Positions 25,554-38,904 of a stretch of 64,000 bases of DNA are shown piece by piece. The first letter of the stretch is position 1; each line of letters begins with the position of its first letter. Source of the stretch: Argentina anserina (taxonomy: Eukaryota > Streptophyta > Magnoliopsida > Rosales > Rosaceae); assembly GCF_933775445.1 (NCBI RefSeq), contig NC_065877.1, forward strand, positions 20,398,001 to 20,462,000, read 5' to 3'. The notes beneath the pieces are model-generated. The model had not been told where the DNA came from. It saw nothing but the letters and a program-made list of their open reading frames with translations, and did no database searches. The position numbers were made by a program, and so were the translations under genes.

Positions 25554-25562
25554 CATTATATA
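25554..25562 (-). promoter_or_regulatory. TATA box of the FHY-like gene
   Basis: CTATATAAT on the minus strand lies about 130 bp upstream of the ATG at 25424, a normal distance for a plant core promoter with a short leader. Confidence 0.5.
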
Positions 25563-25925
25563 GAACAACCATGTCGGGTGGTGTGACGAGGAAGATGAAT
25601 GGCATTATTCTAAGGTGCTGTGGTAATAGCCGCATATGAATTTGATGTGAGAAAAGATATGCAAATTGAAGCGAGACAAATTCCCTCCCTCTATCTATTC
25701 TTTAACGTATCCAATGATTCGGCACTTGTTCAAATCTTTTGGTGTTTGCAGGACTTGTTCAGGAAGACCATGTAACAAACAAATAGTAAAACAGAACAAA
25801 AAACAGAAATGCTGAAGCATAATATTATAACATTAATATATTTTGTAATATCCAGTTACTCCTATCGGAGTGAGGGGTTAGGTTGGTATGTCGGTGTTTG
25901 GTCGTGTTGTGGGTGTCTCATGGTT

Positions 25926-26167
25926 ATGGACTTATATATGGTGTTGTTTTCAAAGACTATTTTATAGTCAGTTAATTTTCATAGCTTCTTTTTTGATAAG
26001 AGTCTGAAGGCAGTTCTTATGCCGTTATTATTAATAAAACCGTAAAATGGACTTATATATGGTGTTGTTTTCAAAGACTATTTTATAGTCAGTTAATTTT
26101 CATAGCTTCTTTTTTGATAAGAGTCTGAAGGCAGTTCTTATGCCGTTATTATTAATAAAACCGTAAA
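25926..26167. repeat. Exact 121-bp tandem duplication
   Basis: Two adjacent 121-bp copies (25926-26046 and 26047-26167) appear identical. Each ends ttattaataaaaccgtaaa, with an AATAAA-like signal, so the unit resembles a transcript 3' end or a non-LTR retrotransposon tail. Confidence 0.9.
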
Positions 26168-28542
26168 ATACAAGGGGATATTAAACGTAAAACCCATAAT
26201 ATAAGACCACCCTAAGACAATTTAAGGAGATCATACATAACTATGCATTCTAGCAAGAACCATTTAGCAAATAGTGCATCATTGACTACTTTATTTGCTT
26301 TATATAAAATATGGCGACATAACGGAAAGACAATGCTCATAGCGAGTCCTAATTTACTATGTCTATCTGCTTTCTTGTTATGCTCAAGCTTCATCTTGTC
26401 ATTAAGAGACTGCAACCATTTGACAAAGCAAAGAATTCGCTACCTCATTAGAATAAACATAGCATGTCGAGTGCAACTACTAGGGCATAGCCCACACTTT
26501 CGTACCATAATAAGGTAATGAATTATTAAAAACAGACAACACAAAATAGATAAACAAAAAAAAATTGAACCTGGGGCTGAGCACAAAAATTGAGCTGAGC
26601 CCTTATTCCAACCCAAAAGTGGCCCACATGCCAGCTCTAAGCCCAGAGATCTAAGCCTTACTGGCTTTGGCTTCCCTCTCTCTCGGCCACCGGTTCTGGC
26701 TTGTCCCATCGTCGACATTGTGCCCCAGCCTCCGTCCAATGAATCCAGTCCTTGCGGCTAGCAGATCCAAACCATGTCGACGCTGCATTCAAATCCATAC
26801 CAAATCTACCACCATTGCCGCCGCTCAATCGAGCCAGCCAACAGTGCGACTTGATTTGACGTCAGACCCCTCTTTCCCACCACCACACCATGACAGCAGC
26901 CTCGATCCACCCCCGCCACCGACCCCACCTCCCTCTAACCGCACAACCCGTCAACAACATTAAACCAACCCCTAATGTTAACCAAGCACGAGAAAGCCTC
27001 CACACAACAGACCTCCACCTCTGCGCCAGAGCCCAATGCACTACACAACTCTCATGTCTGGACGAAGCACTAGTGAACCAGCTAAGCCAGAGACCATCAC
27101 CTTCACTGCTGTGCAACTAGACAGGCACACTAGGACAAAAAAATGTCTCTAGGGTTTAGAGCGCGTTCTCAGAATCTCAAATTCGAGCTCGGTTGATTCT
27201 TATTAGTATAGAAGAAGTCCATTATCTTTACAAATAATAGAAAAAATATATTCTAAATCTAATAAATTATCAGATTTTTTTAATGTCTTTGTTTTTTCCA
27301 AAGAAAATTAATAGAAACAACAAAAATGCTAAAGACCCCAAAATATTATACAAAAAGGCTATACAAAACATGCCACATCATTTCCTACATGTATTTCAAT
27401 TCTATCTAAAATCATAATTTATTTTTGTCCAAATTAAAACTGCAAAATTTTAGTTTTACTTAGCATCGTTCACAGATCTCTATCTTTAGTTTAGGAGTAG
27501 GGATTGAATTATATACACATATCCAATAGTTATGCTCTTTAATTGAAAAAACAACAAGAGGTGTGAATTAATTAGAGACTCCAAATCCGATTGAAAACTG
27601 GGGTACATCTCTTTAGGTTTTGCACCTAGCACATCCAAAGCCTCAATAGCATATATAATTCTTTCATGAATCTTAGATTCCAAAGACAAACAATATGCGT
27701 ATTTACAAATCTTAGTTGAAGTTTTCATGCAATTTCAGGATTGTACAGTTCATGAATCATGACAGAAAACTAGTATTCATGGGGTTAGAGGATTAGGGTT
27801 TTCATCTATATATTTTTTTCCTAAAAAATCGTCTTCTGAATTTAATTTAAACCGCCTCATTAGTATAGATGAAAGTGTTGAGATGACCTTGTCGAACCAA
27901 ATGTCACCCTCAAGTATAAGGGCCAAGTTATAGTGTAGTGAGATTGTGAGTAGGGGATGTCGTACCAAAGAGATTGGAAAACTCTCTCTAGCTAGGAAAA
28001 CCTAAGGGATGCTAGAAGAATATGTAAATGTACAAGTCACAAACCAAGGCTTACAAGTGAACCTAAATTCATGGTGGATATGTGCAAGATGATGTAGTGG
28101 TTCAATTTTTTTTTGGAGGTAGGAGTTACTTCTAAAAACTAAGTGACTACTTGAAATGTAAACTAGGCTATGCTAAACTAGATGTGATGAAATAAATGAG
28201 AGTTAGGACTTAAGGTTTCCACCTCTAGCTTCTCTTGTGAACAATGATGCTTCTAAAGTAAATGATATCACTCTAACTAGACAGTTTCTCTACTTATATC
28301 CCTCTCGGGAATGACAATGGACAATCTTCTTTGTTGGTATTAAGCAACATCTCTCGGGTGTAGTACTTAACTACTTATGTCGTGCATGTCAATCCGGCTA
28401 GGTATCTAATGCATTACCCTAAGTGCATAAAGTTTGAAAATGAAGATCTCCAAATAATTGTTGTTCACAACTCTAATATACACATATGATATGCTATCAT
28501 GCTTCAAACAACTAAGGTTAATTAAGCTCTTATCATTCATCA
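26168..28542. other. Intergenic DNA; possible old LTR remnant at 27880-28420
   Basis: No confident gene. A proline/threonine-rich open frame at 26667-26963 looks like chance coding in C-rich DNA. A minus-strand 80-codon frame at 27486-27728 has protein-like composition but no family I know. From about 27880 the sequence (ctcaagtataagggccaagttatag, then agtaggggatgtcgtaccaa) is laid out like the start of Athila/Tat-type LTRs and may be an old fragment. Confidence 0.3.
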
Positions 28543-29692
28543 TGTCACGACCCCGAAATTTCAAGTATGAAACTCGAATCTCGAAGTCATGAAAAACTCT
28601 AAACAATCTCAATAAATCGAAATCATTTTAATGTCACAGCAGATCATTACTGAGTTCATTGTATAACTAAGTTAAATTGGTTATTACAAACCAAATTTAT
28701 AATTCATGCATTATATCAAATGGAAATATAAAAATCATCTCAATCCTCACCACAAGATAAAATAAAACAACTTCAAAGTCTTCAGTGTTGTCCATCAATT
28801 CCGCTAATCCACACCTGCGGAATTATCCCCTACACCATCGAATAGGTGCACTGGGATTGTAAACACAAACCCGGTAAGCTTTGCAGCTCGTATGAGTAAA
28901 ACAACAATATAACTCGCATAAAGATATATATGAAAATACATAAAACATCAATCATAAATGCACTCAAGAGTCATTGGACGACCCATCTGGTTGTCCAATA
29001 TTAACTGAAAAAATATATACTCATGAGAAATCGGGCAACCCCTCTGTTTACCCAAATGCATTTATAATATGGGTACTCATGAGCACTGGTACACCTCTGT
29101 TACCCTTCATGTTAGTACACCGCCCGACATTGGGCAACCTCTCGCCACTCAATATCCAAAAATATGGGTACTCATGAGCGCTGGCACACCTCTGTTACCT
29201 CTCATGTTAGTACCCCGACAGACATACTAGAGCTCTAACTGAATCGTAACTGTCGCCCGGCCAAGGCTAGGTTCCGACATGCCAAAACGTCCGAAGACAG
29301 GTCCACAGACCACAAAAATTATTTAACATAACTCAAGTTAAAACCACGTACAAACAATCATCACATGATATTGTACAAATCAAATCGACATGCTCAAATA
29401 AATAATTATCAACGCTAAAATGAACTCATTCGCAAACGAAAATTATGACAGTATATAATATAGCAAACTATATATATGTACCTATTTTACCAATTATACA
29501 CATACACAATCCACTATATCATATACATATCATAGTTCATTCTTTTTAATTAAGCGTAATCATGAATCTCCGCAAGGGTAGATTCGTCACTGTGAAATTT
29601 TTACTCACCTTATATCCTGAGCGTAATTTCCACGATTCCGAAATTGAATCATTTACTTGTTGTGTCGATCACCTAGAATAGATAAGAAGTGG
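28543..29692 (-). mobile_element. Left half of a Tekay-like solo LTR, broken by an inversion
   Basis: Begins TGTCACGACCCC after catca (28538-28542) and runs as normal LTR sequence, with GTAAGCTTTGCAGCTCGTATGAGTAAA near 28874 and the splice-donor-like motif near 29590. It switches abruptly to retrotransposon coding sequence at about 29692. The missing half is at 36806-38272 in opposite orientation. Confidence 0.88.
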
Positions 29693-31154
29693 ATTCAGGA
29701 TCTACACATTTCACATGTGCCAAGACTCATGTTCTCATGGCATTATCTGACTTGAGGCAATGATAACGAAAAACTGGTTCTCCAAGACTATGGAAAAACA
29801 CTACCATATCAAAGCAATTGATCAATGCGTGTTGCGGCCTCAACCAATCAATTCCTAGGATCACATCAAAGAAGCAGAGAATTCTCTACCTCTAATCACA
29901 ATAGGACAAGCCTTGCAAATTGTCTCCAGTTCGAGAGACACTCCAAGAGGTGAAGTGACACATAAAGAGTTTCCAAGAGGTGTACGAAACAATTCTAACA
30001 TCTCCACTACCGAACTAGCAATCAAAGAATATGATGCTCCTGTATCAAACAGTACTCTAGCAAGGTAGTAAAAAATAGATAAGGTACATTCCACTCTTGT
30101 GTCTTGCTGACCCACTGCAAACACTCTAGCTTGGCCCGCAGGTAACTGTCTCTGCTGATGTTCATATCTACCCTGCTGAGGTCGGGTGCAGTCTCTAGCC
30201 ATATGTTCCACTAGCCCACATTTAAAGCAGCCTGTCTTCCTCGATTTTGAACAAGTTGTAGGGTAGTGACCCATTTCGTTGCAAACAAAACACCTTACTG
30301 ATGCTAACTGTCTAATAGATGCAATCCTAACAGATGGAGATGCCGCCTTAGCTGGAGTCTGGTAATAGGTCTCCGGCCTCTTCTAAGATCCACCTTTCGG
30401 TCCCGCATACCCGCTGCATGAACTGACTGCCTTCCCTTTTCCTCGACTATCGCTAACTTCCACATCTCCTCCGCGAGTCTTATTCGCTTGTTCCAAATTC
30501 AGGGCACTCTCATACATCAGCTCCTTGGTAGACAGACAAAGTGCTTATGGTCTTTTACTCTTGCTTAAGTCCTTGTAGAAATTTATAGGCTAAGGAGGTC
30601 GCACCCATTGGCCTGAAAAACCGATACAACTATGCAAAACATGCATCATACTCCCTGACGGCCATATCTCCATGTACTAGATTAAGGAACACAAGTTCTA
30701 ATTCTTCCTGCACTGTAGTTGGGAAGTACTTTTCTCGAAAGAGTGCCACAAAACCCTCCCAAGTCAGAGTGGACACATCCACAGTCCGTCTTGTACTCTT
30801 CCACCAATCCATAACATCATCCTTTAAGAAGAATGTGGCTATCATCCTCTTCTCGATGTCCGAGCACATCACCATCTCAAAGTAGGCTTCCATACTCTTG
30901 ATCCAATGATCCGCCACCATATGATCCAGGCCCCAATGAAATGATGGCACTGACAGACTACTGATGTCTTTGATCAGCTTTAGAACACGACCCTCGTCTC
31001 TAATAACAGCCTCAGGGTTAACCTGTTCGACCTGTGGCGCCACCTCCTCATAGAGGTTCTCCACATTGCGGACTCGGCCTCCAACCCTCGCTCGGCCTCG
31101 GCGTCGGCTTCTTGCCCGTCCTCGACCTTGTGCACGGCCATTCTCCAGATTCAT
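29693..31154 (-). pseudogene. Degraded gag-protease of a Tekay-like element
   Basis: Starts at the ATG at 31154 (context AAGGTGATGAA, as in the intact element). Gag shows [30 protein letters not shown] and WWKSTRRTVDVSTLTW. An early stop near 30630 and other lesions follow, then two CCHC-type knuckles (the second CFKCGLVEHMARDC) and a protease FDTGASYS near 30050. It ends at about 29693 after LAHV. At that point the intact polyprotein runs on towards reverse transcriptase; the continuation is found at 38273, inverted. Several stops make it non-functional. Confidence 0.88.
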
Positions 31155-31431
31155 CACCTTGAAACATTTAAATATTTAGTCAATACATGTAAAATTTTGA
31201 ACCCGAATAAAATAGATCTAACATATATTAACTAAGATATTTAGAGTGAAGCTGAATCATCGAAGTATTATCACCCCACTTCAATTTAGAGGACAAAACC
31301 TGAAGGTGTGGCTCCTAACACTCTTGCGTACCCAACGAAATATCAATACTGAAGAGCAAGTGATAGGGGTCTGCTGCAGTCAGGCCATCGCACTTGGATG
31401 ATATTGATAGATTATCAAATACGCAACCTAC

Positions 31432-31443
31432 GCTCTGATACCA
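31432..31443 (-). promoter_or_regulatory. Primer binding site, tRNA-iMet, of the degraded element
   Basis: TGGTATCAGAGC on the minus strand lies two bases from the LTR end at 31446, the same arrangement as in the intact element. Confidence 0.87.
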
Positions 31444-31445
31444 AC

Positions 31446-33917
31446 TGTCACGACCCCGAAATTTCAAGTGAAAGAACACTTAATCGAAGCTATGAAAAAC
31501 TCTAAAACAATCTCAATTAGTTTGAAATCATCTTATAGTTACAGCGGATCGAAATGAGTTCAAATTACGACTCAATCGATTTGATTATTTCAAAACCAAT
31601 TTATAATTCAAATCTTATAACAAATGGAAATGCAAAAATCCGCTCAATCCCCACTACAAATCGAATAATCAAACTTCGACAATCTTCAATGAAAGCCCTC
31701 CAATTCTGCTAATCCGCACCTGCAAAACTATCCCCTACACCATCTAATAGATGCACCGGGATTATAAACACCAACCCGGTAAGCTTTGCAACTCGTATGA
31801 GTAAATCAACAGTATAACACATATAGTAAACAAAAGAAGATACAAATGAAATTTAAATATAAATGCACTATAAGACACATGACGACCCATCTGGATGTTC
31901 AATAATATCTGTAAATATGTGTACTCATGAGACATTAGGTAACCATTTGTTTACCCAAATTACATTTATAATACGGGTACTTATGAGACCCAGGTACTCA
32001 TCTGTTACCCCTCATGCAGTACGCCGTCCGATAGTAGGCATTCCATCTGTCACCCAATATCACAAAAATATGGGTACTCATGAGACCCATGTAACCCATC
32101 TATTACCCCTCATGCAGTACACCAACAGACAGATTAGAGCTCTAACTGAATCATAACTGTCACCCGGCCAAGGCTTGGTTCCGATACTGCCAACACGTCC
32201 GAAGACAGAAAAACATTTTAACATCACTCAAAGTTAAAACCACGTACAATACAATCCTCACATGTTATCGTACAACAACCAAGCGACTCTTGTTCAAATA
32301 AAATAAATATTGGTGCTATAATAAAACTCATTTGGAAATAAGACTGTGACAGTATTTGATATAGCAACCCATATATATGTATTGTATTTACCATTTATAC
32401 ACATACACGACCCACTATATCTTATACATGTCATAGTTCGGTCTTTTAAATAACACGTAAATATGAATCACCGCCAAGTTTAGATTCGTCATAGTGAGAT
32501 TTACTCATCTTATTTTCCTGAGCGTAATTTCCACAATACCGAAAGTAAATCCTTCACTTGTTTTGTCGATCACCTAGTTGTATAATAAAGTGATTAGAAA
32601 CGTTACGTAAAACCTCGGATGCCGAACTAGCACTATTGTTTACTGTTCAGCAAATTACGGTTTTTACGTAATTAATGTTCACGTCAATACTGTTTATGTA
32701 CATACTGTTTACGTAAATACTAATCACTGATTTGCTATTTAGAAATTACTTTTACAATTTACTGTACATAAATTACTTTTATATTTTTACTGTACAGAAA
32801 TTACTTTGTACAAAAAAATTATTGTTCATAATTATTGTTCACGCGCCGCCGTACGTAGCAGCGCGTGAGGCTCACGCACCACCCTCCGAAAGCCGCGCCA
32901 CCCACAGTGGCAACGCGTGGGGCTCACGCGCCACCTCGAAACCCGTGCGTGGCTTGCCCACCGAGGTTCAAAACTCTCCCCTCTCGTCTCCTCCTCCCTT
33001 CCACGACCTAATGCCGTCTTCCTGCACTTCCAAAACCTCCCACGCGCCGCCACCGATGACGACACGCGCCCCTCCAACACCTTCACCCAAACTCAACAAA
33101 ATCACAAACATTCAACATGAAAGATGAAGAACATAAAGAGGAGATCACAACCGTACCTTCCTTGCAACCCAGAACGTGGCCGGAAAGTCGCATGAAAGTT
33201 TCCGAAATCCCAAGCTCTCCTCCGATGTTAAAACCTCTGATTTGAGCTCCAATTTGTGCTATACCCAACCCAAACGTCGATTTGCAAGGATCTATGGCTC
33301 CATTCACCGGCGGCGAAGCTTGAATCAGCGGCGAAGTTTTTGCAAAAATCGCCACTTGTCGGCGAGGCTTCACGGCGGCGAGGGAGGGTGCGTCTCGTCC
33401 GGGGGTGGGAGAGGTCGAGCTTACGGTGGTCTTGGGACCGGCGGTGAGAGCCACGCCGGCCGGAGGCATGAGATCGCTGGAGGCGATTTTGAGAGAGAGA
33501 GAGAGTCGGGGTCATGAGGGAGATAGGCTGTGGAGAAGAGAGAGAGAGAAAGAAGTTTCTGGTTTTGGAAACTAGGGTGTCCTAAAATCTCTTTTTATAC
33601 AATTTCTAAAATAAAAAACCAACTTCCGTCGAGGATAACTACCACATACGACGTCTGATTAAAGTGTGTGACATGTCCAAGAACTCGTATTGACGAGAGC
33701 TATAACTTTTGTGAAGGAAGTTTTCGGAAATGAACTACGAAAATAGAAGTCAACTCTCAAGTCACAAAACGTAACGTTTTTCCAATTAAAATTTCCGAAG
33801 GCGGTTCCGTTTTGTTTGACATCGTCAAGAAAGCAAAAAATGCGATTTTATTCAATTTCCAAGTTAATAAATTCCAAAAATTCATACAATTCGAACCCGG
33901 AAATTCGAGGTATTACA
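31446..33917 (-). repeat. 5' LTR of the degraded Tekay-like element
   Basis: 2472 bp, with plus-strand ends TGTCACGACCCCG and GAGGTATTACA. A TATA box (TATAAAAAG, minus) is at about 33592-33600. It carries the GGGTAAC/ATGAGTACCC repeats and a GC-rich segment at 32840-33480. It is a diverged inverted match of 38905-41050. The flank after 33917 is accac, whose reverse complement (gtggt) resembles atggc after 41050. Confidence 0.87.
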
Positions 33918-36046
33918 ACCACGGGTGTCTCCTTTTCCGAACATTTTACGGGTCACTGATACCTGTTGTGATGAAGAAGTTATGGCCATTTAAGTAAGTG
34001 AAGGTCATTCTACCTGAGAATCTGATTTTCATTGCAAAATCTTGGTTTGAGTTGTTATACAATCTTGTTTCCTAAGATCTAAGTTTGGTTAAGTATAGCA
34101 TGTATGATCTAATGATGTATAGATAGATTAATGTTTAATCATTAGTCCAAGATTACTTTTGAGAAGCATGTAATAAACGTTGTATACGTTGTTAGTTGTA
34201 CTCCATGATTATGACACTAATCAATGGGAGTTGTTTCATAGACTTTAAGGGGAGTCTACCTCACTTGTTCCTATCAAATGTAGATGGTGTTGTACTCTTT
34301 TTCTCCTTCGATCAACCTTTTGTTTTTTACCCAAGAGGTTTTTATTTTGCTTGACAAGGTTTTTATCGATGCAACGTTATGTGCACCATGCAACCTAGGC
34401 ATGCGACCCAAGAGAGAGTGTTCCAAGAGAATTATTATTCTACCATTGTGTGTGTCTTAGCCTATTTTGGTTTCCTTATTGGAGTAAATTATGCTTTATG
34501 TAATATATATGAATCTCTGATTCATCGGGATACTCCATATGTAATGCCTATATATATGCCTAATTATCAATTAATATAGGGTTCGGCTATGTTCTTTTAT
34601 GTTGTTATTATTCTTGTTTCATTCCTCCTCAAACATTTTTTACTTTTTTGACCCTCACATCTATTATTTCTTCAATTTATCCTTCTCTCTATAATGAGTA
34701 TTTCTGGCCTTTTTTTGTGTGAAGTTGTTGACACCAAATGAGGGCTTTTAGTTATAATAGTGGAGATATGTGATATTGATCTTAATATAGAATGTTCTTT
34801 AGAGATATTTGATTTTTTTGCTATGAGTTTATGCATTTTTAAAGAACTAAATAACTAAATTCTTGTGCCTCCCGCCTAGTTCATGCTCGTAAAGTAATAA
34901 TGCCAGAAGCTCTCTTCTTTGAGTCTGTTTGATGAAGTGCATTTGATTACATATCTATTGTGAAGAACTAACTTAAGCATAGTTTGGCATAGTTATGTTG
35001 TAACAAAATTGCTTTTGAAGCTGCTTTGACTGAAATTACTTTTAAATTTGTTGTGACAGGAAGTAGCTGTGGTGTTTGGTAAACTGTTTTTGTAAGTGGT
35101 CTGGCTTTGCATGATTACCATATAGACATGAAATCATGAATACCCAAAACGTTTTTCTCAATACTAATTTTAATCACAATTGTATCTCCCGACTCAAACT
35201 AAATTTTTCTCTATTAATATTATTTATTATAATATAGTTTCTAGAGTGGTGCTACATACACTAAAATATTTTACCAAAAACTAATCCCAAATGATTTGGC
35301 AAATGTCTGTAAAATCATAATTTTCATTTATTCTTATACTTTAAAATATGAAATTTGCTTAATTTAATTTGGACTAATCCATTTTTATGTTTTATAGAAA
35401 ATCTTGACAAAATGAGAAAAATGTGAAATTTCGTCGCACCACCACTTTTAGCAGTACTATATTGGCGGTGCACCACCATAAGTGGTTGTGACATGTATTT
35501 TCTGGCCAACTCTATGAAGGTGCAAGGGAGGAGGAGAACATTATTCAATTACAACTAGATTCCAACTTTTTCTTGTTGGAATTTAACTACACCACCTTTC
35601 TCGTTTTCCCACACCATCATAGCTCTATATTGTCCAAAAGTCCACACATATATTGCATGCAAAAATCTGATTTGATTTTGGGAGTAATAATCACATTTAG
35701 ATATTATTACCTAGTTTATGCAACACCATACCTCTCCTTAACGTTTGGCCTTGGTTTTGACAAAGTTTGGGCATTTTCACACTCCAACTCATGCCTTTTA
35801 CGGGTTGGAAATTGCAGTAGCTGCTCCAAGTGGGTGTTCCCCTATATTTTCATCAATCTCTCACCACCTACTTCTTTTATCATCACTCACTTCTTCCATA
35901 ACCACCCACACCACTCACTACACCGGTCTTTTTTTTTCTCCATTTTTCCACCACTATTCTCCTCCACAAACCTCCATCACCACCACCTTCATATCCATCA
36001 CTTTTCCATCTACACATATCATTCCATAAACCCAAAGCCTCATCAC
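33918..36046. other. Unique spacer between LTR elements
   Basis: About 2.1 kb of AT-rich DNA with no recognisable gene. The 162-codon open frame at 35573-36061 is biased towards Phe/His/Ser/Pro from TC- and CA-rich DNA and has no domain. This stretch lies inside the inferred inversion. Confidence 0.45.
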
Positions 36047-36484
36047 CAGGGGCGGATCTAGGATCTGAACACAAGGTGGGCTTGGAATTGGCTAAAGGTC
36101 AAAAAATGTTTTTGGTCAATACAATATATAACCATATAAACATTGACATCTGTAAAGTCTTTAAAATATAAATAAGTGTCTATGAATGTAATAAAAATAT
36201 TATGAAAATCAATGGAAAATTAAAATACTCATATTAATTAGATTGAAACTTAATAGCTCATATTTGCAATTTCATATTCAATATATAGAGTAGCAAGAAT
36301 ATTAGAAAAAAATACTTGAAGATTTTTATGATTTTTAATAAGAAATGACGGTATTAGTAGGAGAAATATATGCTAATAATATAATTATATATATAGATTA
36401 TCAGCACTAATGTATTAAAAATTTAGGGTGAATATTGTAGCATGGGCTCCAGCCAGGCCAAGCCCTGGGCTGGATCCGCCAGTG
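36047..36484. mobile_element. hAT-like MITE
   Basis: 438 bp with inverted termini: CAGGGGCGGATCTAG at the left and CTGGATCCGCCAGTG at the right, the typical ends of plant hAT miniature elements. Flanks ctcatcac (36039-36046) and tttatcac (36485-36492) match at six of eight bases, an aged 8-bp target duplication. It has no coding capacity. Confidence 0.82.
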
Positions 36485-36800
36485 TTTATCACTTCATCAT
36501 CACCATGTCAAGACCTCCATGAGTTCATCCTCCATATCATCCTCAACTTAAGCTTGACTAGTCACGTTTCTATCCTCTCTTTATTTTGATGTTCATAATC
36601 ATATTGAAGTCTGTGTATTTGATTATGAGTGAGTAGTTAACATGTTGAGTCTAGGGTGAAAATCCTAGCCAATCTTGTATGACATTGATGTAAATATTGT
36701 GTTTGATGCATTTTTTCATTAGCACTTTAATATACTAATTCAAGAGTTGAACATTCATGCTTAAGCTTAATCAATTTGGGTATATTTATTTGCCATGACA

Positions 36801-36805
36801 TGATG
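36801..36805. repeat. Inverted partner of the CATCA target-site duplication
   Basis: tgatg here is the reverse complement of catca at 28538-28542. If 29693-38272 is turned back, the two flank one complete LTR as a direct 5-bp duplication. Confidence 0.8.
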
Positions 36806-38272
36806 TGTAATAACCCGATTTTTCGGAAACCAATTATTTGAATTTTTGGAAATTATTAAGTTTGTAAAACTTATTAAAACGCGTTTGTAAGATCAAAAAT
36901 GGAACCGTTAGCAGAAATTTTAATTAGAAAAATGTTACGTTTCCACGACGCGAGAATCGACTTTTACTCCGTCACTTGTTTGTGAAAACTTCCTTCAGAA
37001 AGTTGTAGAGCTCATCGATACGAGTTCGTGGACACGTCATGCGTTCTAATCAGACGTTGTACTTGAAAGTTATTAACGACGGAAGTCAATTTTCGATTTT
37101 AGAAATTCGTATAAAAGGGAATTAATTGGAGCTAGGGTTTCCATTTTCGGAAACCCTCACCCCGCCTCCCTCCTTCTCTCTTCTCTCTCTCTCCCTCCCC
37201 GACTCTCTCTCTCTACATCGCCTCCGGCGATCTCCAGATCAAAGCCACCGTGGCTCTCACCGCCGGGTTCTCGCACGGCCCTCCGCATCAATCCCCAAGG
37301 TCGACACGCCTTCCCTTGTCGCCGTGAGCTCTCGCGCTACCACCCAAGGCCTGCGTTTCCTCCGCCGATGTTCGAGCTCCGCCTCCGGCGACGCCCGTGC
37401 TCGAGGCTAGCTCGCCTCAATCTCTCCTGACCCCTTGAGCCATCTACGACGGGATTAGAGCTCAAATCGCCCCTCGCCTTTGTCGCTGCTCGTTTTTGCC
37501 GCCACGGAGATTCAAGCACCTCCGGTGATCTTTCCGGTGGTTCTCAAGCCCTATAGAGGTAAGGGTTTGTGTTATTGGTTGTATTGTGTGATTGTGTGTG
37601 ATTTGGGTGGATTTGGGGGTGAATCGGAGGTAAATCGGAGGAGGAGGATAGGGAGTACCGCCGCCTTAGGCGGCGCATGAAGGGAGGTGAGGTCGCCAAG
37701 AAACGGACTAAGGCCGTAAGAGGGTAGAGAGGGAAGAAAGAAAGAGTTTTGGGGCGGCGGTGGCGGTCTACGTACCGGTTTTGGAGTCGGTGCGTGGGCC
37801 CCACGCGCTGTCACTGTGGGCGGCGCGTGAGCGCCACGCGCGGTCGCCGGAGGTGGCGCGTGAACCCCACGTGCGGCGGCGCGTAAACAGTGATTTGAAA
37901 CAGTAACTTTTTGTAAAATTATTTTTATGTATGGTGAATGTAAAATTATTTTACGTACAGTAAATGTAAAAAGTGAATTACGTACAGTAAATGTTAATGT
38001 AATTTACGTAAAGTAATTGTAAAACTAATTTCTGCATGGTAAATTAGTAATTATTATTTACTGAGACAATATTTACGATTGAATAGGTAAACAGTATGTA
38101 CTTGTACAGAAATACGTAAATAGGATGTACTCGTACATGAATACGTAATTTTTGTGTCTTTGTATATTAATATGTGAATAGTAATTATGTCAACAGTAAT
38201 TTCGTAAAAACCATAAATTGTTGAATGGTAAAACATTATTACTGTTTCGGCATTTAAGGTTTTACGTAAAGT
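36806..38272 (+). mobile_element. Right half of the inversion-broken solo LTR
   Basis: Starts TGTAATAACCCG, has TATA box TATAAAAG (37110-37117), a GC-rich leader (37190-37890) and tandem GTAATTTACGTA-like repeats (37920-38200). It stops after GGTTTTACGTAAAGT at about 38272, where coding sequence begins. With 28543-29692 it would make one LTR of about 2.6 kb, with only a few bases missing at the join compared with a related LTR (39878-39920). Confidence 0.88.
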
Positions 38273-38904
38273 AACTATTGCAGACATTGTTGTGGTATCT
38301 AAGTATAGTGAATTGTTCCAGGAGATACCAGGTTTACTTCCTCGGAGAGTTATGGATTTCGGCATAGATGTGGTGCCTAGTACGGCGCCAGTGTCAAAGG
38401 CGCCATATAGAATGTGACAGAATGAGCTGAAAGAGTTGAAGGTGCAGATAGATGAACTATTGGCCCAAGGGTTTATTATGCCTAGTGTCTCACCTTGGGG
38501 TGCACCGGTGTTGTTCGTGAAAAAGAAAGATGGTTTTTTTTGCGGTTATGTGTGGACTACATGGAATTCAATAAGGTGACCATCAAGAATATGTATCATT
38601 TTCCTAGGATTGATGACATATTCGATCAGCTTAGAGGAGTTTCGGTATTCTCTAAGATTGATTTGAGATCCGGTTACCATCAACTCAGGGTGAAGGAAGA
38701 AGATATCTCAAAGACGGCTTTCAGGACCAGGTATGGGCACTATGAGTTTGTCGTCATGCCCTTTGATCTGACAAATGCACCTGCTGTCTTTATGAGTTTG
38801 ATGAACCAAATCTTTAGCCCGTACTTGAATGAGTTTGTCGTAGTGTTTGTGGATGACATTCTGATATACTCCAAGTCTCAAGAGGAGCATGTGGTGCATC
38901 TGGG
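38273..38904 (+). pseudogene. Reverse transcriptase fragment, inverted continuation of 29693-31154
   Basis: Starts at TIADIVVVS, matching the intact element just downstream of its protease, and runs through KAPYRM, a TGA near 38415, a frameshift near 38530, then [23 protein letters not shown] and FVDDILIYS up to EEHVVHL at about 38904. It begins within a few bases of where the inverted gag-protease piece (29693) ends. RNase H and integrase are missing; a deletion joins it to the LTR. Confidence 0.9.

Noticed and set aside
26667..27120. Several overlapping open frames, rich in Pro, Thr and Ser
   Set aside because: Frames on both strands of C-rich DNA, no conserved domain, no splice-supported gene structure.
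27486..27728. 80-codon minus-strand frame with protein-like composition
   Set aside because: I could not assign it to a family or extend it by exons; too weak to call a gene.
35573..36061. 162-codon open frame
   Set aside because: Biased His/Phe/Ser/Pro composition from TC- and CA-rich DNA; it runs into the MITE terminus.
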